Source: Trichosphaerium sp. ATCC 40318
Taxonomy: Eukaryota > Discosea > Flabellinia > Trichosidae
Reading direction: 5' to 3'
NCBI GenBank assembly: GCA_038496445.1
Contig: JALMLS010000406.1
Span: 1-43,357, forward strand
DNA length: 43,357 nucleotides
The notes beneath the pieces were generated by a model. The model was not told the origin of the DNA and made no database searches. It worked only from the letters and a program-made list of their open reading frames with translations. The number at the start of each line of letters is the position of its first letter. Within the stretch, counting starts at the first letter, position 1. Of this stretch, positions 33,033-43,101 are shown piece by piece. A program made the position numbers and the translations under genes.

Positions 33033-33038
33033 CACGTG
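33033..33038. promoter_or_regulatory. CACGTG E-box in divergent intergenic gap
   Basis: A perfect CACGTG palindrome lies in the 261-bp gap between the divergent RDM1-like and MORN-repeat genes. E-boxes bind bHLH-type factors in other eukaryotes. A role here is inferred only from position. Confidence 0.4.
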
Positions 33039-33144
33039 CGAAAAGCTGGGTTATCAGAATAGATTAGGTTCAGGTGAGATACGGAAACATTACCTGAAAA
33101 TACTTCTTGGCGTGCAGCCAAATCAAAATAGGAAGTGACGAGTC

Positions 33145-34208
33145 ATGAGCTTACTGTTAGATCTGCCAAGTGAAATTCAAGTGCTAATATGCTCCACTAA
33201 TGAGGAGGTATTTGCCAAATACCATTGCTTGTCTTTGAAGGCAGCTACCAGCACCAATTACTCAAGGTAAATTGTATTTGTTTATTATTTTAGCAATAAT
33301 GTGGTTATTCAAGTTCACTTCAAAAAACAGGGGTTTGGCTGTCTTGGCATTACAACGGACAATTAAAGACTCAAATAAACATGACAGATGGCAAATACCA
33401 CGGCAAGATGATGCAGTGGCACGACAATGGAATCGTGTACAACACTGGCCTATATTTGGATGGCAAACGACAGGGAGAACATAAATTTTATGGTAAAAAT
33501 GGCAAACTCGGAACGTGCTGTAGATTCGTGGATGACAAGGAGAACAGCAAACGCGAGGAGTGGAGAAACGATCACCTTTTCCGTCTGTCGTTGTACAGGG
33601 ATCACAACTTGCATGGAAGGTTTCAAGAATGGCACGAAAATGGAGTGCTTATAGAAAAGTGCAATTACAAGGATGGTAGAAAGCATGGAGAGCGCAAAAC
33701 ATGGTTCAACAATGGACAACTCAAAATGAAATCTTTTTACATTGACGGTCGGCGTGAGGGTGATTTTATCACGTGGTACAAGGACGGAACAAAGCACCGG
33801 CAGAAAAGTTTTAAAAATGACATTATAGATGGAGAGTACAAGACTTGGTTTGAAAATGGACAAGTCGACAGCCTTTGGCACTACAAGGACGGCTACATAG
33901 ATGGAGAAAGCAAGGAATGGTATGAAAATGGCCAAATGTGCTATCATAACTGGTACGAGGACGGCAGATACCATGGAGAGTACAGAAAGTGGTGGAGAAA
34001 TGGACAAATAGCAGAAAGTCGGTATTACAAACGACAGCTTGCCCAAGGAGAGTTCAAAACATGGCGCGAAAATGGACAAATGCGCGAGCTTGGCTTTTAC
34101 AAGGATGACAAGAAACATGGCGAGTACAAAAGGTGGGATAAAAACGGAATTTTGATCGAACATTCCACGTACAACGAAGGCTCAAGAAGGAGTACATTCA
34201 ACACCTAA
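33145..34208 (+). CDS. F-box-like protein with MORN-type (YwqK-like) repeats
   Basis: Two exons, 33145-33266 and 33314-34208, join in frame using the acceptor TTCAAG. The N-terminus (MSLLLDLPSEIQVLI, CLSLKAATSTNY) looks like a short F-box. The rest is about ten repeats of roughly 23 residues of the type W-x-x-NGQ/I-x-x-x-x-x-x-x-x-D-G-x-x-x-G-E-x-K-x-W, for example WFENGQVDSLWHYKDG and WYENGQMCYHNWYEDG. These resemble MORN variants in YwqK-type antitoxin-like proteins and protist surface-associated proteins. Such repeats bind membranes or partner proteins. A second E-box lies upstream. The repeats make a long antisense ORF at 33450-34163, which I treat as a shadow. Confidence 0.75.
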
Positions 34209-34878
34209 AAGATCTCTAACTCTACAGGCTATTACCATGATAGAGTATAAAAATGTGCCAATTTGTTATGCTGGCCAATATACTGTGCACAGTGCGCCAA
34301 CTAGGTTTTCGTTTGAATTTGAACCATGAGCTCCCTTTACGAGGAAGATAAGTCAGGCGTTATAGCCTTCTTCAGAACCCCAATAAACTAAGCACAATTG
34401 CATTGACTACCCTACCACGATGAACAGACACAAAGTCATATTCAAATGATTTGTTCTAATTCCCTGTATCGACTCCAAACGCATAGGAATGTGTTTTGTA
34501 CACTTGCAGACTATTTGATCATTTTTGAGCATCTCGCAAACCCAATAAAGGCTCAATTTTTTACCTACTATGGTGATACTCCTGCTAAATTCCTTTGCTT
34601 AGCGATACTAATTAGCTCACAAATTCTCCCGCACAATATGAACAAGGATTTGCTTCTCGAATTTTTGCAACAGTATCGCAACGTTTAAAGGAAAGTAAGT
34701 TTGGCTGATACTTTGTACACGGCACTTTCACAACACTGTAAGTTGTGCAGTGGAGCTAAAATGTATTTTTGAGCTAAATAAAGGTCAAAATTCATCTTTT
34801 TTTTTTTTTGCCGTAAAATTCATTTTTTTTGAAATTCACGTGCTGTCAAATAAATTACACTATAAAAGGTATAACAAC
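34209..34878. other. intergenic region before transposase-like gene
   Basis: No firm gene. An 80-codon ORF at 34446-34688 (MICSNSLYRLQTHRN) is unrecognised and could be a gene remnant. CACGTG is at 34837-34842 and a TATAAAAGG-type sequence at about 34860-34869, both within 45 nt of the next start codon. Confidence 0.4.
34837..34869 (+). promoter_or_regulatory. putative promoter of the transposase-like gene
   Basis: CACGTG at 34837-34842 and TATAAAAGG at about 34861-34869 precede the ATG at 34879 by only 10-40 nt. A TATA box this near the start codon implies a very short 5' UTR. Inference from sequence only. Confidence 0.35.
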
Positions 34879-36608
34879 ATGAGTTATACCAAGGAGAAGT
34901 GTATCATGTGCAATAAATGTACTAAAAAAGGCAATAGACTAAAAGTTTCTAAAAATGATACCAATTGGACAATTGGTCACAAAATAGTGTTTCCCACACG
35001 TGAGATAACACTACAGGAAGGTTACATTCATAAATCATGTTTTAAAAAGTACCCAACCCGAGAAGATGTATGGCCCTCACACCTAAAAAAAATTAACAAT
35101 ATTTTTGGAATTCTGAAACTCTTATCTATCAAAAAATTTCATTACCTCAGTTGATGTCCCATACTAATCCAACTACAGCCTTTTTTTTTTTAATGCTCTT
35201 TTTTTTTTTCTCATCTTACCTTAGGTGTTGACATCAACATTTTCAGGCAATTGCCATGTTGAAAGGAGTGTGCCTAAAGGTGTTGAGCGTTGTACAACAG
35301 ATTCATATGTGTTTGCAAATGTGGGACAGATTTTGGAGCTTTGCAAACAATATTACATCATGGGGGCTAAAAACACTTGTGTGCTTAATGTAGACGTTTT
35401 TGTGGATGGTTGTGGTGCTAGCATGGTGGCAGAGACTTCTGACTACAGTATACATTGCGTAGACTTGGATGCTAGGGTATGTAAGGCAGTTTTTATGTTT
35501 TTTAATTGATGTCACTTGTTATTATTGTTTCTATTTTCTCATTTTTATACAGAAGGCTAATAGAAGATGGACTATTAATTGTTTGGTAGCCTCTGCTACA
35601 CTGCTCAATGGATTAAATTGGAAACAAGCAATGGATTTTTTGAAAGTGATCAAGGTGCATGGTATCACTCGAGACCGATTTAAACTATGTACCAAAATAT
35701 TTCAAACCAAAGTTGAGCAGTTAACTTTGATGGAGGACGAAGCCATGCTCACTGGTCTTAACAAAGTATATGCTTTAACAGGGCAAGGTGCATGTATTGA
35801 ATTTGATGAACAACACTCTAGACCTCAACGGATGGGCACCCAAGCCCCATATGCCACTGCAACTTTTATTTGTTCAAAAACACAAAAAATTATTGTTCAA
35901 GGCCATGCTGATGCTGCTATCAGCAAAGCCTATAACTGTCTTAGCAAAGAAAAAGCTTCTAGAAATCATGGTATGGGGTATTTGGCATCAAACTTAACCA
36001 AGATAGATCATTTAGTCAGTGATGAATCCAGTGGAGCTGCTAAGTCAATATGTGATATTATTAAAGCTATTCCTAGACATGGCGGCTTACAACATCATTA
36101 CGACGTTTGGCATAAACAACGAAAGGTAGTTAAAAAATTCAAAGCATTTAGGGATCAACGCTGGAAAGCACGTGGAAATTATGTGTACCCAGAACTGCAA
36201 AAAATCCCAATACCTTTTTTCAAAAAACATTGGGACTTTACATGTGAACATGCTTTTGGCAGTGAATATACCTTTCAATGTCATTGGCTCTCTTTTTTAG
36301 AGCGCAGTGTTGATGCAGGGTTTGTAACCAACTGTAGTTTCTCTTATGAAGGCCTTGGATTGTTTTTACTTGAAACAGCCCTCGATGAAAAGCACTATTT
36401 GTTGGGGTTACGAACTGCAAATTGTGAAAGCTTTCATGCCGTGGCAAACATGTATTGTCCAAAAGGAATGGATCAAACGTTTAAAATGTATTGCTGTAGA
36501 AAGTCTTTGGCTAGGTTACATTGGAATAGTGCTTTGGACTCACCTGAAAAAGTTATGCAGATCAAAAGATGGTTAATAAGTCAAACTTTGGACACTTATT
36601 TTTTGTAA
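34879..36608 (+). CDS. transposase-like protein, apparently intact
   Basis: Three exons, 34879-35067, 35225-35476 and 35553-36608, join without frame breaks (about 498 codons). The N-terminus (CIMCNKCTKKG, YIHKSCFKKYP) is a zinc-binding module like those before DDE-type transposases of animals and protists. The C-terminal part has NVDVFVDGCGAS, GACIEFDEQHSRPQRM, IDHLVSDESSGAAKS and LQHHYDVWHKQRKVVKK. These are plausible acidic catalytic positions plus a D-x-W-H-x-x-K-x-x-K-K block seen in several transposase families. AT content is a little higher than in neighbouring genes. I found no terminal inverted repeats or target-site duplications. It could be a young element or a domesticated gene. 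Family not named. Confidence 0.65.
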
Positions 36609-36849
36609 AAAATTGAGCTTCACGACAACCATAGGAAAAAAAAATAAAATTAGCCTTTAGATTACCAACTGCAATACTAATTGACACCATGTGATGTCAA
36701 TTTTATTGAAATGTGTAATTTCTGGTATTCCAAACACAATATCCTTTAAGTTGTAATGAAATGCAAACTTTTTTATTTTTTTTTCAGTTTTTGTTTTCTT
36801 TTTTGTTTTGGTGACAAATTAATACAGCGTTGCTTATAGCCTTAATTAA
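36609..36849. other. intergenic region, convergent ends
   Basis: AT-rich gap between the transposase-like gene and the AP-2 appendage gene. It holds an 8-bp inverted repeat (AATTGACA...TGTCAATT) at 36679-36702 and a long T tract near 36770-36810. No gene seen. Confidence 0.5.
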
Positions 36850-38258
36850 CTATGCTTTTAACTGAACAAGAAGTAGTTTACGAATAGCATGAGTAACAAC
36901 GTTATTGTACGTCTTGATAGTAGTACGACATTGCCTAAAAGAAAAGTTTAACAAAGTTGTAAAACGCTACAAAAAATTGAGGTCAAGCCCCTTTGTCTTC
37001 TTTGACTGAATTACGTACCTTGTTGTTGGATTAGTCTCTACTCTTACCATACAAACAACTTGTCCATTACCGCTGTAAAATGTTCCAGCACCAACAAAAT
37101 TGTGCTTATTAGGATCAACATGATTGAGAATACTAAAGCGAAGTCCAAACGTCATAACCTTAGCAATAGCCTCCAAACCGACTTCAGGTTTAGCATTAAA
37201 GTGATCAGTGGCTTCATTAGGGGCTCCTTTAATTTGACGCCACATATTCTAAAGCAAGATAAGCCTCAAACACGTGGAACTTTAGAATAACAAAAAAAAA
37301 ATCAAAAATCAAAGAAATCTACAAATCAAAGTTCTTCTTTGCGAGACGTACAACAAATTGCGCTTGCGTCATGTTAATAAGAGGTTCGATGAATTTAACA
37401 GCGGTTACTGGTAGCTTTATCTTTAAATCACGACGATGACGACCGCCAACTAGAAAACTCAAATTCAGCATTGGGTGACTGCCAGTAAAAGGTGCATTGC
37501 ATCTCAATAGTAGAAGTAATTGTGCCTAACATTATCAGTATAAAATTAAATGTCATCACTCTGTCTGAATGAAGAAAAACAGCTCGAAACAAAACAGTTG
37601 TTTGTTTCTTTCAAACACAAACAGAAATTGTAGCGTACTTTGTCTCTTCCTTTAATTGCGCCAACAATATGGTTTGGGGCTTGTACAACGCAACTTGGAA
37701 AGGCCGGGAACATAGTGTTGACAGCTGTCAATGGTTCTTGCGTTATATTACACAATGTGAGTACCATACGTCCTATAATGAAGTTCGTTAGGTTAAACAC
37801 GCGTTAAATAGAAAAAAAAGTTCTGCTGTAGGTAAAAAAATTGCTGTAGCTAACCATACAATGAGCTATATAAAATTAAACAACGTGCAGATGGCGCAGT
37901 ACGTTTAGTGTACAAAAATAGACAAAATCCAAAATCGATGCGTATAGAAGCTATATAACGCACCCGAGTTGCCAGAGTACTCGCTCTTTAGGCTGATGTG
38001 TAGAACATCGTCCTCGTACAAAACGCCCTCGTATAGAACGCATAACCGCTTGAATAGAAGCTCGTTATGGTCACCAATGTTGTTAACAACTGGTTTAGCT
38101 TTTTCAGCTTTAGGCACTACAAATGGATCGATAGGTTTTGAGGCAGCGACTGGCGTTGGCATTATGAGTGGTTGAGCCACTGGTTGAGCTGCTGGAGCTG
38201 TAGTGGGAGATGGTGATGCCCCTGTGTCTAAAATGCCGAAAGGATCGTAGTTTGCCAT
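36850..38258 (-). CDS. stand-alone AP-2 alpha appendage-like protein
   Basis: In AP-2, the alpha appendage recruits endocytic accessory proteins to clathrin-coated pits. Here the protein has only a short Pro/Ala-rich linker plus the appendage. The N-terminal tail carries two DPF motifs (NYDPFGILD and PIDPFVVPK). The beta-sandwich subdomain follows (LCVLYEGVLYEDDVLHISLKS, GRMVLTLCNITQEPL, LPVTAVKFIEP). The platform subdomain comes next (VGLEAIAKVMTFG, HVDPNKHNFVGAGTF, QVVCMVRVETNP) and ends in TYNNVVTHAIRKLLLVQ. The N-terminal trunk of about 600 residues is missing. The next gene starts 221 bp upstream on the other strand, so no exon for it fits here. Exon 1 is 37964-38258; the stop is at 36850. 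DPF motifs normally bind this same appendage, so self-association is possible. Confidence 0.8.
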
Positions 38259-38480
38259 TTGAAGCGTTCACTTATGGCTTGTTTGTAATCCAAAACGTTA
38301 ATTTAATTGTATTGTATTTTTTTACTTTAGAACCTCTACGACTAGCGCTCCCAAGTCTTACAATGTCTGACAATGGTTAAACGCACGACCTCATATATGT
38401 AGTGCAAACGGTAGTGGCGTTACCCCCTGTTAACAATCAAAAAAGAAAACAAACCCACATACAGTGGGGAGTTGTATCCA

Positions 38481-41400
38481 ATGGCAGAGCAGCAGTATAA
38501 AGAATGTGGGCAGGTGCGTAACGCGTCCGTTACTTTGGTTCGGGACGAAAACAAAAATCAAAGCCCCTTTTGGCACGGAAACTGTAACCTTGCTGAGTGT
38601 ATCGCTTCTCTACGAGAAAGTAGCGTCTACTGTCTTTTCCAGCAATTACGCAATTGTTTTTTATTTTACAAATTCTTTACTGTTTCACTCCTACGACGGT
38701 TGCACGATAGCACTGCGAGCATAAAAACAAAAGATTCTGCCAAGTTTTGTTCAAAAAGGTTACTTTTACTGATAGCTCATTACCTTTAGGGTGCTGATAC
38801 CAGTGACGAAGCGCCAGAGTATACCAAGTACGTTATCTAAACTACTCATTTTGGCATTTGACGTAATTGCCACTTGTAGAATGCTCTTACGCACCGCCAA
38901 ACCATCCAGTAATCCTCCCCTAAAGTTTTCAATGTCATCAGATGAAGAGGATATAAGCGACGAAGATTGGGAGGATGACATGACGTTTGAGAGCGGCGAT
39001 TTCTCTCATAGGTGCGTTATCCATTTGTAGAAGATTTATTTTCTCGCGTTGCACCTCATTCCATCAATTTCTAAGTGAGTGTAGTCGCGTAGCAACTGTT
39101 GGACGTCAGGGCAGAACACCAGAGGAATTAACTTTCGCAAAAGGTTGTGATTACACTTTCTCGCGTTCTCTTAGCTAATTGTGGTGCTATTCCTTTAGGT
39201 GATATCATTTACGTCTGTCAAGTTGACCAACAAACTGGATGGTGGTGTGGAATGTTAAATAACGCAATAGGATTATTTCCTGTAAATCTCACTGCTGCTA
39301 CCGGGGAGAGAGTGCGAGCTGAGGTAATATTTTTTATTGAATGTTTTTGAGTCTAACTTGTAGTTTAGTCTTCCACGTCTGATTGGGATGATTGGACATA
39401 CATTGCTGGTGAAGTGAGTGTTTCTTATTACGCACCTTTGTGTTTCTTATGGTTGCTTCTTCTAGCGTGAAAGCCAGTACAATATCACCGCATTACCAGG
39501 TGATGAGGGATTTAAGTATGTCGCTATAGCTGACTACGAAGCTACTAAAGACAGGGAATTATCGTATGTGATATTGCAAAGACTTTTACGAGTAGCCTTG
39601 TGGTGTAAATTAATGGTTTGTTGAAGGTTTTCAAAAGGAGATGTCTTTAGTAGTGTAGAGCAAGGAGAAAATTGGTGGTTAGCCTCACTTAATGGTGAAG
39701 TAGGAGAAATACCTTCTAACTATGTTCGGTTGGTTAAACACTCGAAAGCAAGGTAAACTCTTTTTTTTTTCCTGTTCATAAGTTACTTCTTTTCTTCTCA
39801 TGGATTGTTTAGTATTTCAAATGGTCTTAATGGTTTTGGCAATGAGACTTTCTCCCAAGGGAATATTATCCCACCTGCACCTTCAAGGCCAGTGTCAACA
39901 GTACCGCAAAAGATGGGTAAGAGAAAATCAGACTTATTAAGTAAAACCCTAACAATTTTCTTATATTTGTAGCAGCTCCACCTATTACTCCTAGAAGAAA
40001 AGGTAAACAAAACAATAGGAAAAAAGGACAAAACAAAACCAAGAAAGGACCTGAAAAATTACGGAATAACGTGTCAAATGTGCGTACCTTGTCAAGTCAT
40101 TTTTACAGAGAATATACAACAATTTTCACTCAAATCCGCCATCTTCTGTATGAACGCGTTTTAAGAGGCGCAACCCTTGTAAACATTTGGGAAAATGTCT
40201 CAAACTGCTAAATTCAGCACTGCCTCTGCTGAACAACCAGTTGGAGACTATTTATCTTCTCTTTGAAAAAAATCCCTAAAAACTGATTTGTTGTTTAGAG
40301 AGGACCAAAGCCACCAAAACGTTTACACCCACCTGGTGCCCCTAAAAATAATACAAGTACAAAAGATCAAAAGAGGGATAGTGCACGAAGGAACCAAACT
40401 CTTCGCAGTGAAGGCACAAAACGTCGTAAAAAAGGAAAAAAGAATACCGCTTCAACACTTCGTGGTACTAAAAGATCATTTGGTCCTAAGAAGATGCCAC
40501 GACCTGCAAAGAAGTCTATTATGCCACCTAAGAGTGGTCCTGGTGGCAAGAAGATGCCACGGTTCAACCAACCTAATTTAAGGCGACCTAAACGGCCTGG
40601 AGCAACGAAAAAGCAAGTACAAGGCAATCTTCCAAAGAAACGATATAATCAGCCTGTACCTGCTATTCCAAAGTCTCCTAGGAAGGTCTCAAGGTTTCAG
40701 GAGCCAAGTATACATGCCACTAGTTCTATGAGGGGCAAACTGAGCCCTCGAGGGAATGACTACGGTTCACCTAGACCTAGTGGTGTAGCTGGTGGGCAGT
40801 CCTTTCATAAACTGCCTACTGGAGCAAAACATGCCAAAAAGATTAGGAACGTTGATGTTGTTTATGTTTATTGCATAGCAGACTTTACAGCATCTCAAGC
40901 AGGTGATTTAACAATCATGAAAGGTGATAAGATCATATTGTTGTCTAAAGAGAAGGATCCATGGTGGCGAGGTGAATTCAATGGTGTAGTTGGCGTATTT
41001 CCTTCAAACTTTGTTTCAACTGGCAGCTCAAGAAAGGTACGAAAATTACTGGATAGTTTTTTTTGGATTTTTATTGCATGCTTTATTGTTGCCTCACACA
41101 TTTTCTTAGAGGAAAAAAGTATCAGTTACTAAAGCTAGAGCGTTATATGATTATACACCTAAATCTGATGACACAGAGCTTGGGTTTAGTAAAGGTGATG
41201 TAATCAATATTTTCACAAAGCTTGAAGGCTGGTGGGAAGCAGAAATTGATGGTGTAAGAGGTTGGGTGCCTTCAAAGTTTATGGAGGATGTTACAGATGA
41301 AGAGAGTAGTACAATGTCTTCATCTGGTCTCATTCATTGTCGAGCATTTGGTGCTTACACACCAAAAAGAAAGGACGAATTAGGCATGAAACCAGGTATG

Positions 41401-42602
41401 TAGTTTGAAATTTTCTGCGTTGAAGTTTTCGACCCAACCACTATGAAAAATCTTTCTTTTTCTAATGGATACGGCCATACAACCATGAAAGCTCCGTGTC
41501 TCTTTCCGAACCGCGAAGATAAGCATGGTATGGCCCTGCCAGTACTTGGGTCCGTGAGGACCAGGGAACGTAGGGTGCTGTATTCATTTTACTTTTTTGC
41601 TTTCACACTTCAGCCTACCCACGTGGGGTAGGAGTGTAAGCACGTTTTTGCCTGTGCTCAACCTAACGATTATTTCTCAAATTTTCTTTCTCAAGGTGAT
41701 GTTTTTGTTGTTTTGAATCAAAAGAAGCGATGGTGGAAAGCTAGAAATATTCAAGGACAAGTTGGTTTAATACCATCTAATCATGTTGAGATTGTTAACT
41801 GTACGACAAGGCTCACTATTTTAATCACAGATAGCTCTGTCTCTAAGCTCTGTGAATTTTTTTTTATGTTTTTCAAGTTTCGACTGACTTATATGTTAAG
41901 ATGACCTTCTTGTAACGGATGATGGTATCAACCTTGAGAATACGCTTAACCAGACAGTTGATGATACACGAAAGACTAGACGTGTACAAGTGTTCTCTGG
42001 CTTGTTGAAAAGAAAGGATGTCAATTCCGCATTAATTGATCGTGAAACTGCTGCTGCTTTGCAGCTTCAGTCTACTGAAGATGCATTAGAAGCTGCTAAA
42101 CATCAAGCTATGAATAAGACAAAGGCAGGGTGGCTTAAAAAGTACTCTGCATCACTAATCGGGAAGCGATGGAAGCCTGTATATTGCATATTGGATGTAT
42201 CACAAAACTCGATGATTTTTTACAAAAACGCTGCTTCAACCAAACCAAAACAAATTTTATCACTAGCAGATGTCGATTCTGTTCAGCCTGATTCTCCTAG
42301 TAACGTATCAAGTAGCGTAGTGTATTCTTTCACGCTCAATTACAGTGGTACGTACTCAAGAGGAAAACAACAAAAGAAGAAAACCAGAGTCGAGAATTCC
42401 TTTCGCTTTATTTTTTTTCAGTCGAAACATAGTGTACTCACAAAGTTATCACTTAGGGAAAGCAGGTTATTTTGGTGCTGATAGCGAACTGGAACGAGAT
42501 GAGTGGATGGACACTATTGACTTTTCTCTTGCGTTTAATAACGACAAGACTCTTTCAGAGTTTGGTAAACGACTAGTTGACCCTAAGAAAGGTAAAAAGT
42601 AA
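38481..42602 (+). CDS. multi-SH3 and PH domain adaptor protein
   Basis: An adaptor likely linking proline-rich partners to membranes and actin. About fifteen or more exons. An acidic region (SSDEEDISDEDWEDD) precedes SH3-1 (RTPEELTFAKGDIIYV, WWCGMLNNAIGLFPVN). SH3-2 has YVAIADYEATKDRELS and WWLASLNGEVGEIPSNYV. A long basic, proline-rich linker (39990-40850) follows with PxxP motifs that could bind SH3 domains. Then come SH3-3 (YCIADFTASQAGDLTI, WWRGEFNGVVGVFPSNFV), SH3-4 (ARALYDYTPKSDDTELG, WWEAEIDGVRGWVPSKF) and SH3-5 (DVFVVLNQKKRWWKARN). The PH domain (AGWLKKYSASLIGKRWK, LERDEWMDTIDFSLAF) is near the end. The intron at 41396-41695 contains a 5S rRNA gene. Intron 1 (38514-38789) is also long and its exon content is uncertain. 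Confidence 0.8.
40083..40297 (+). other. long intron of the SH3-PH gene, content unknown
   Basis: Roughly 215 nt, several times the usual intron size. It includes a 23-codon open frame (MSQTAKFSTASAEQPVGDYL) starting at about 40195. I recognise no RNA gene in it. The donor position is approximate. Confidence 0.45.
41467..41585 (+). rRNA. 5S rRNA nested in an intron of the SH3-PH gene
   Basis: A complete 5S rRNA of about 119 nt on the same strand as its host gene. It starts GGATACGGCCATACAACC and ends GGTGCTGTATTC; the ends pair (GGATAC with GTATTC). The internal pol III control regions are recognisable: an A-box-like GATAAGCATGG at about 41518-41528, and a C-box region around CCAGTACTTGGGTCCGTGAGG at about 41539-41560. 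A T run (TTTT at 41587-41590) follows at once and can serve as the pol III terminator. The host intron runs 41396-41695 and joins G|GT of a Gly codon in SH3-5. 5S genes usually lie in arrays or in the rDNA spacer. Confidence 0.93.
41614..41658 (+). other. two small hairpins downstream of the 5S gene
   Basis: CCTACCC (41614-41620) pairs with GGGTAGG (41626-41632) around a CACGTG core. AGCAC (41639-41643) pairs with GTGCT (41654-41658). They lie in the same intron 28 nt after the 5S 3' end. They could be a structured RNA, splicing-related structure or chance; the first stem overlaps an E-box. Confidence 0.4.
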
Positions 42603-43101
42603 TCTTTTATGCAAACCTTTTCTTTAAAAGGTTTTTTAAACACGTGTAATTATATGTAATATTTCCCCCTAAGATGTAATAATACCAGCAATCATTTCAA
42701 CGAGTTGTATGTTTTCTTATTTATGATGTTTAAAAAGGGTTTTTGAGCAGATAGATGTATATAAATTGGCGCTAGGAACTCTAGAATGTGTTTTGGCGTA
42801 TTTGTTTTTTATTGGTAGCAAGTGTCAGAATGTCAATAGTGGGCAACAATTGACGCTTGATAGTAACTCTCTATACCGGAGAATGCTTCTTTGAAGCATT
42901 TTAGCGCATTTTAATGTTTTTTCGTCTGTTCTTTGCTGCGTTCCACATCGTAGTAACGTGATGCAGTATTTTAATGGTGTCAAGCGTAGTGCGTGTAGTT
43001 AATAATTGTTTAAAACAATTCTTCAGGAGATTCGATGTGTTTGACAATTCTGTTCTGTGAACTTCATTAAACTTGCCAAAGTCACTTTTTAAGACACCAA
43101 C
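42603..43101. other. intergenic region before PB1 gene
   Basis: No gene. It contains CACGTG at 42641-42646 and a hairpin AATGCTTC-TTT-GAAGCATT at about 42882-42900 in otherwise AT-rich sequence. The PB1 gene promoter should lie near its right end. Confidence 0.5.

Noticed and set aside
33450-34163. A 237-codon ORF antisense to the MORN-type repeats
   Set aside because: It is the mirror of a repetitive coding sequence; the plus strand has a clear repeat protein, and the antisense translation has no domain.
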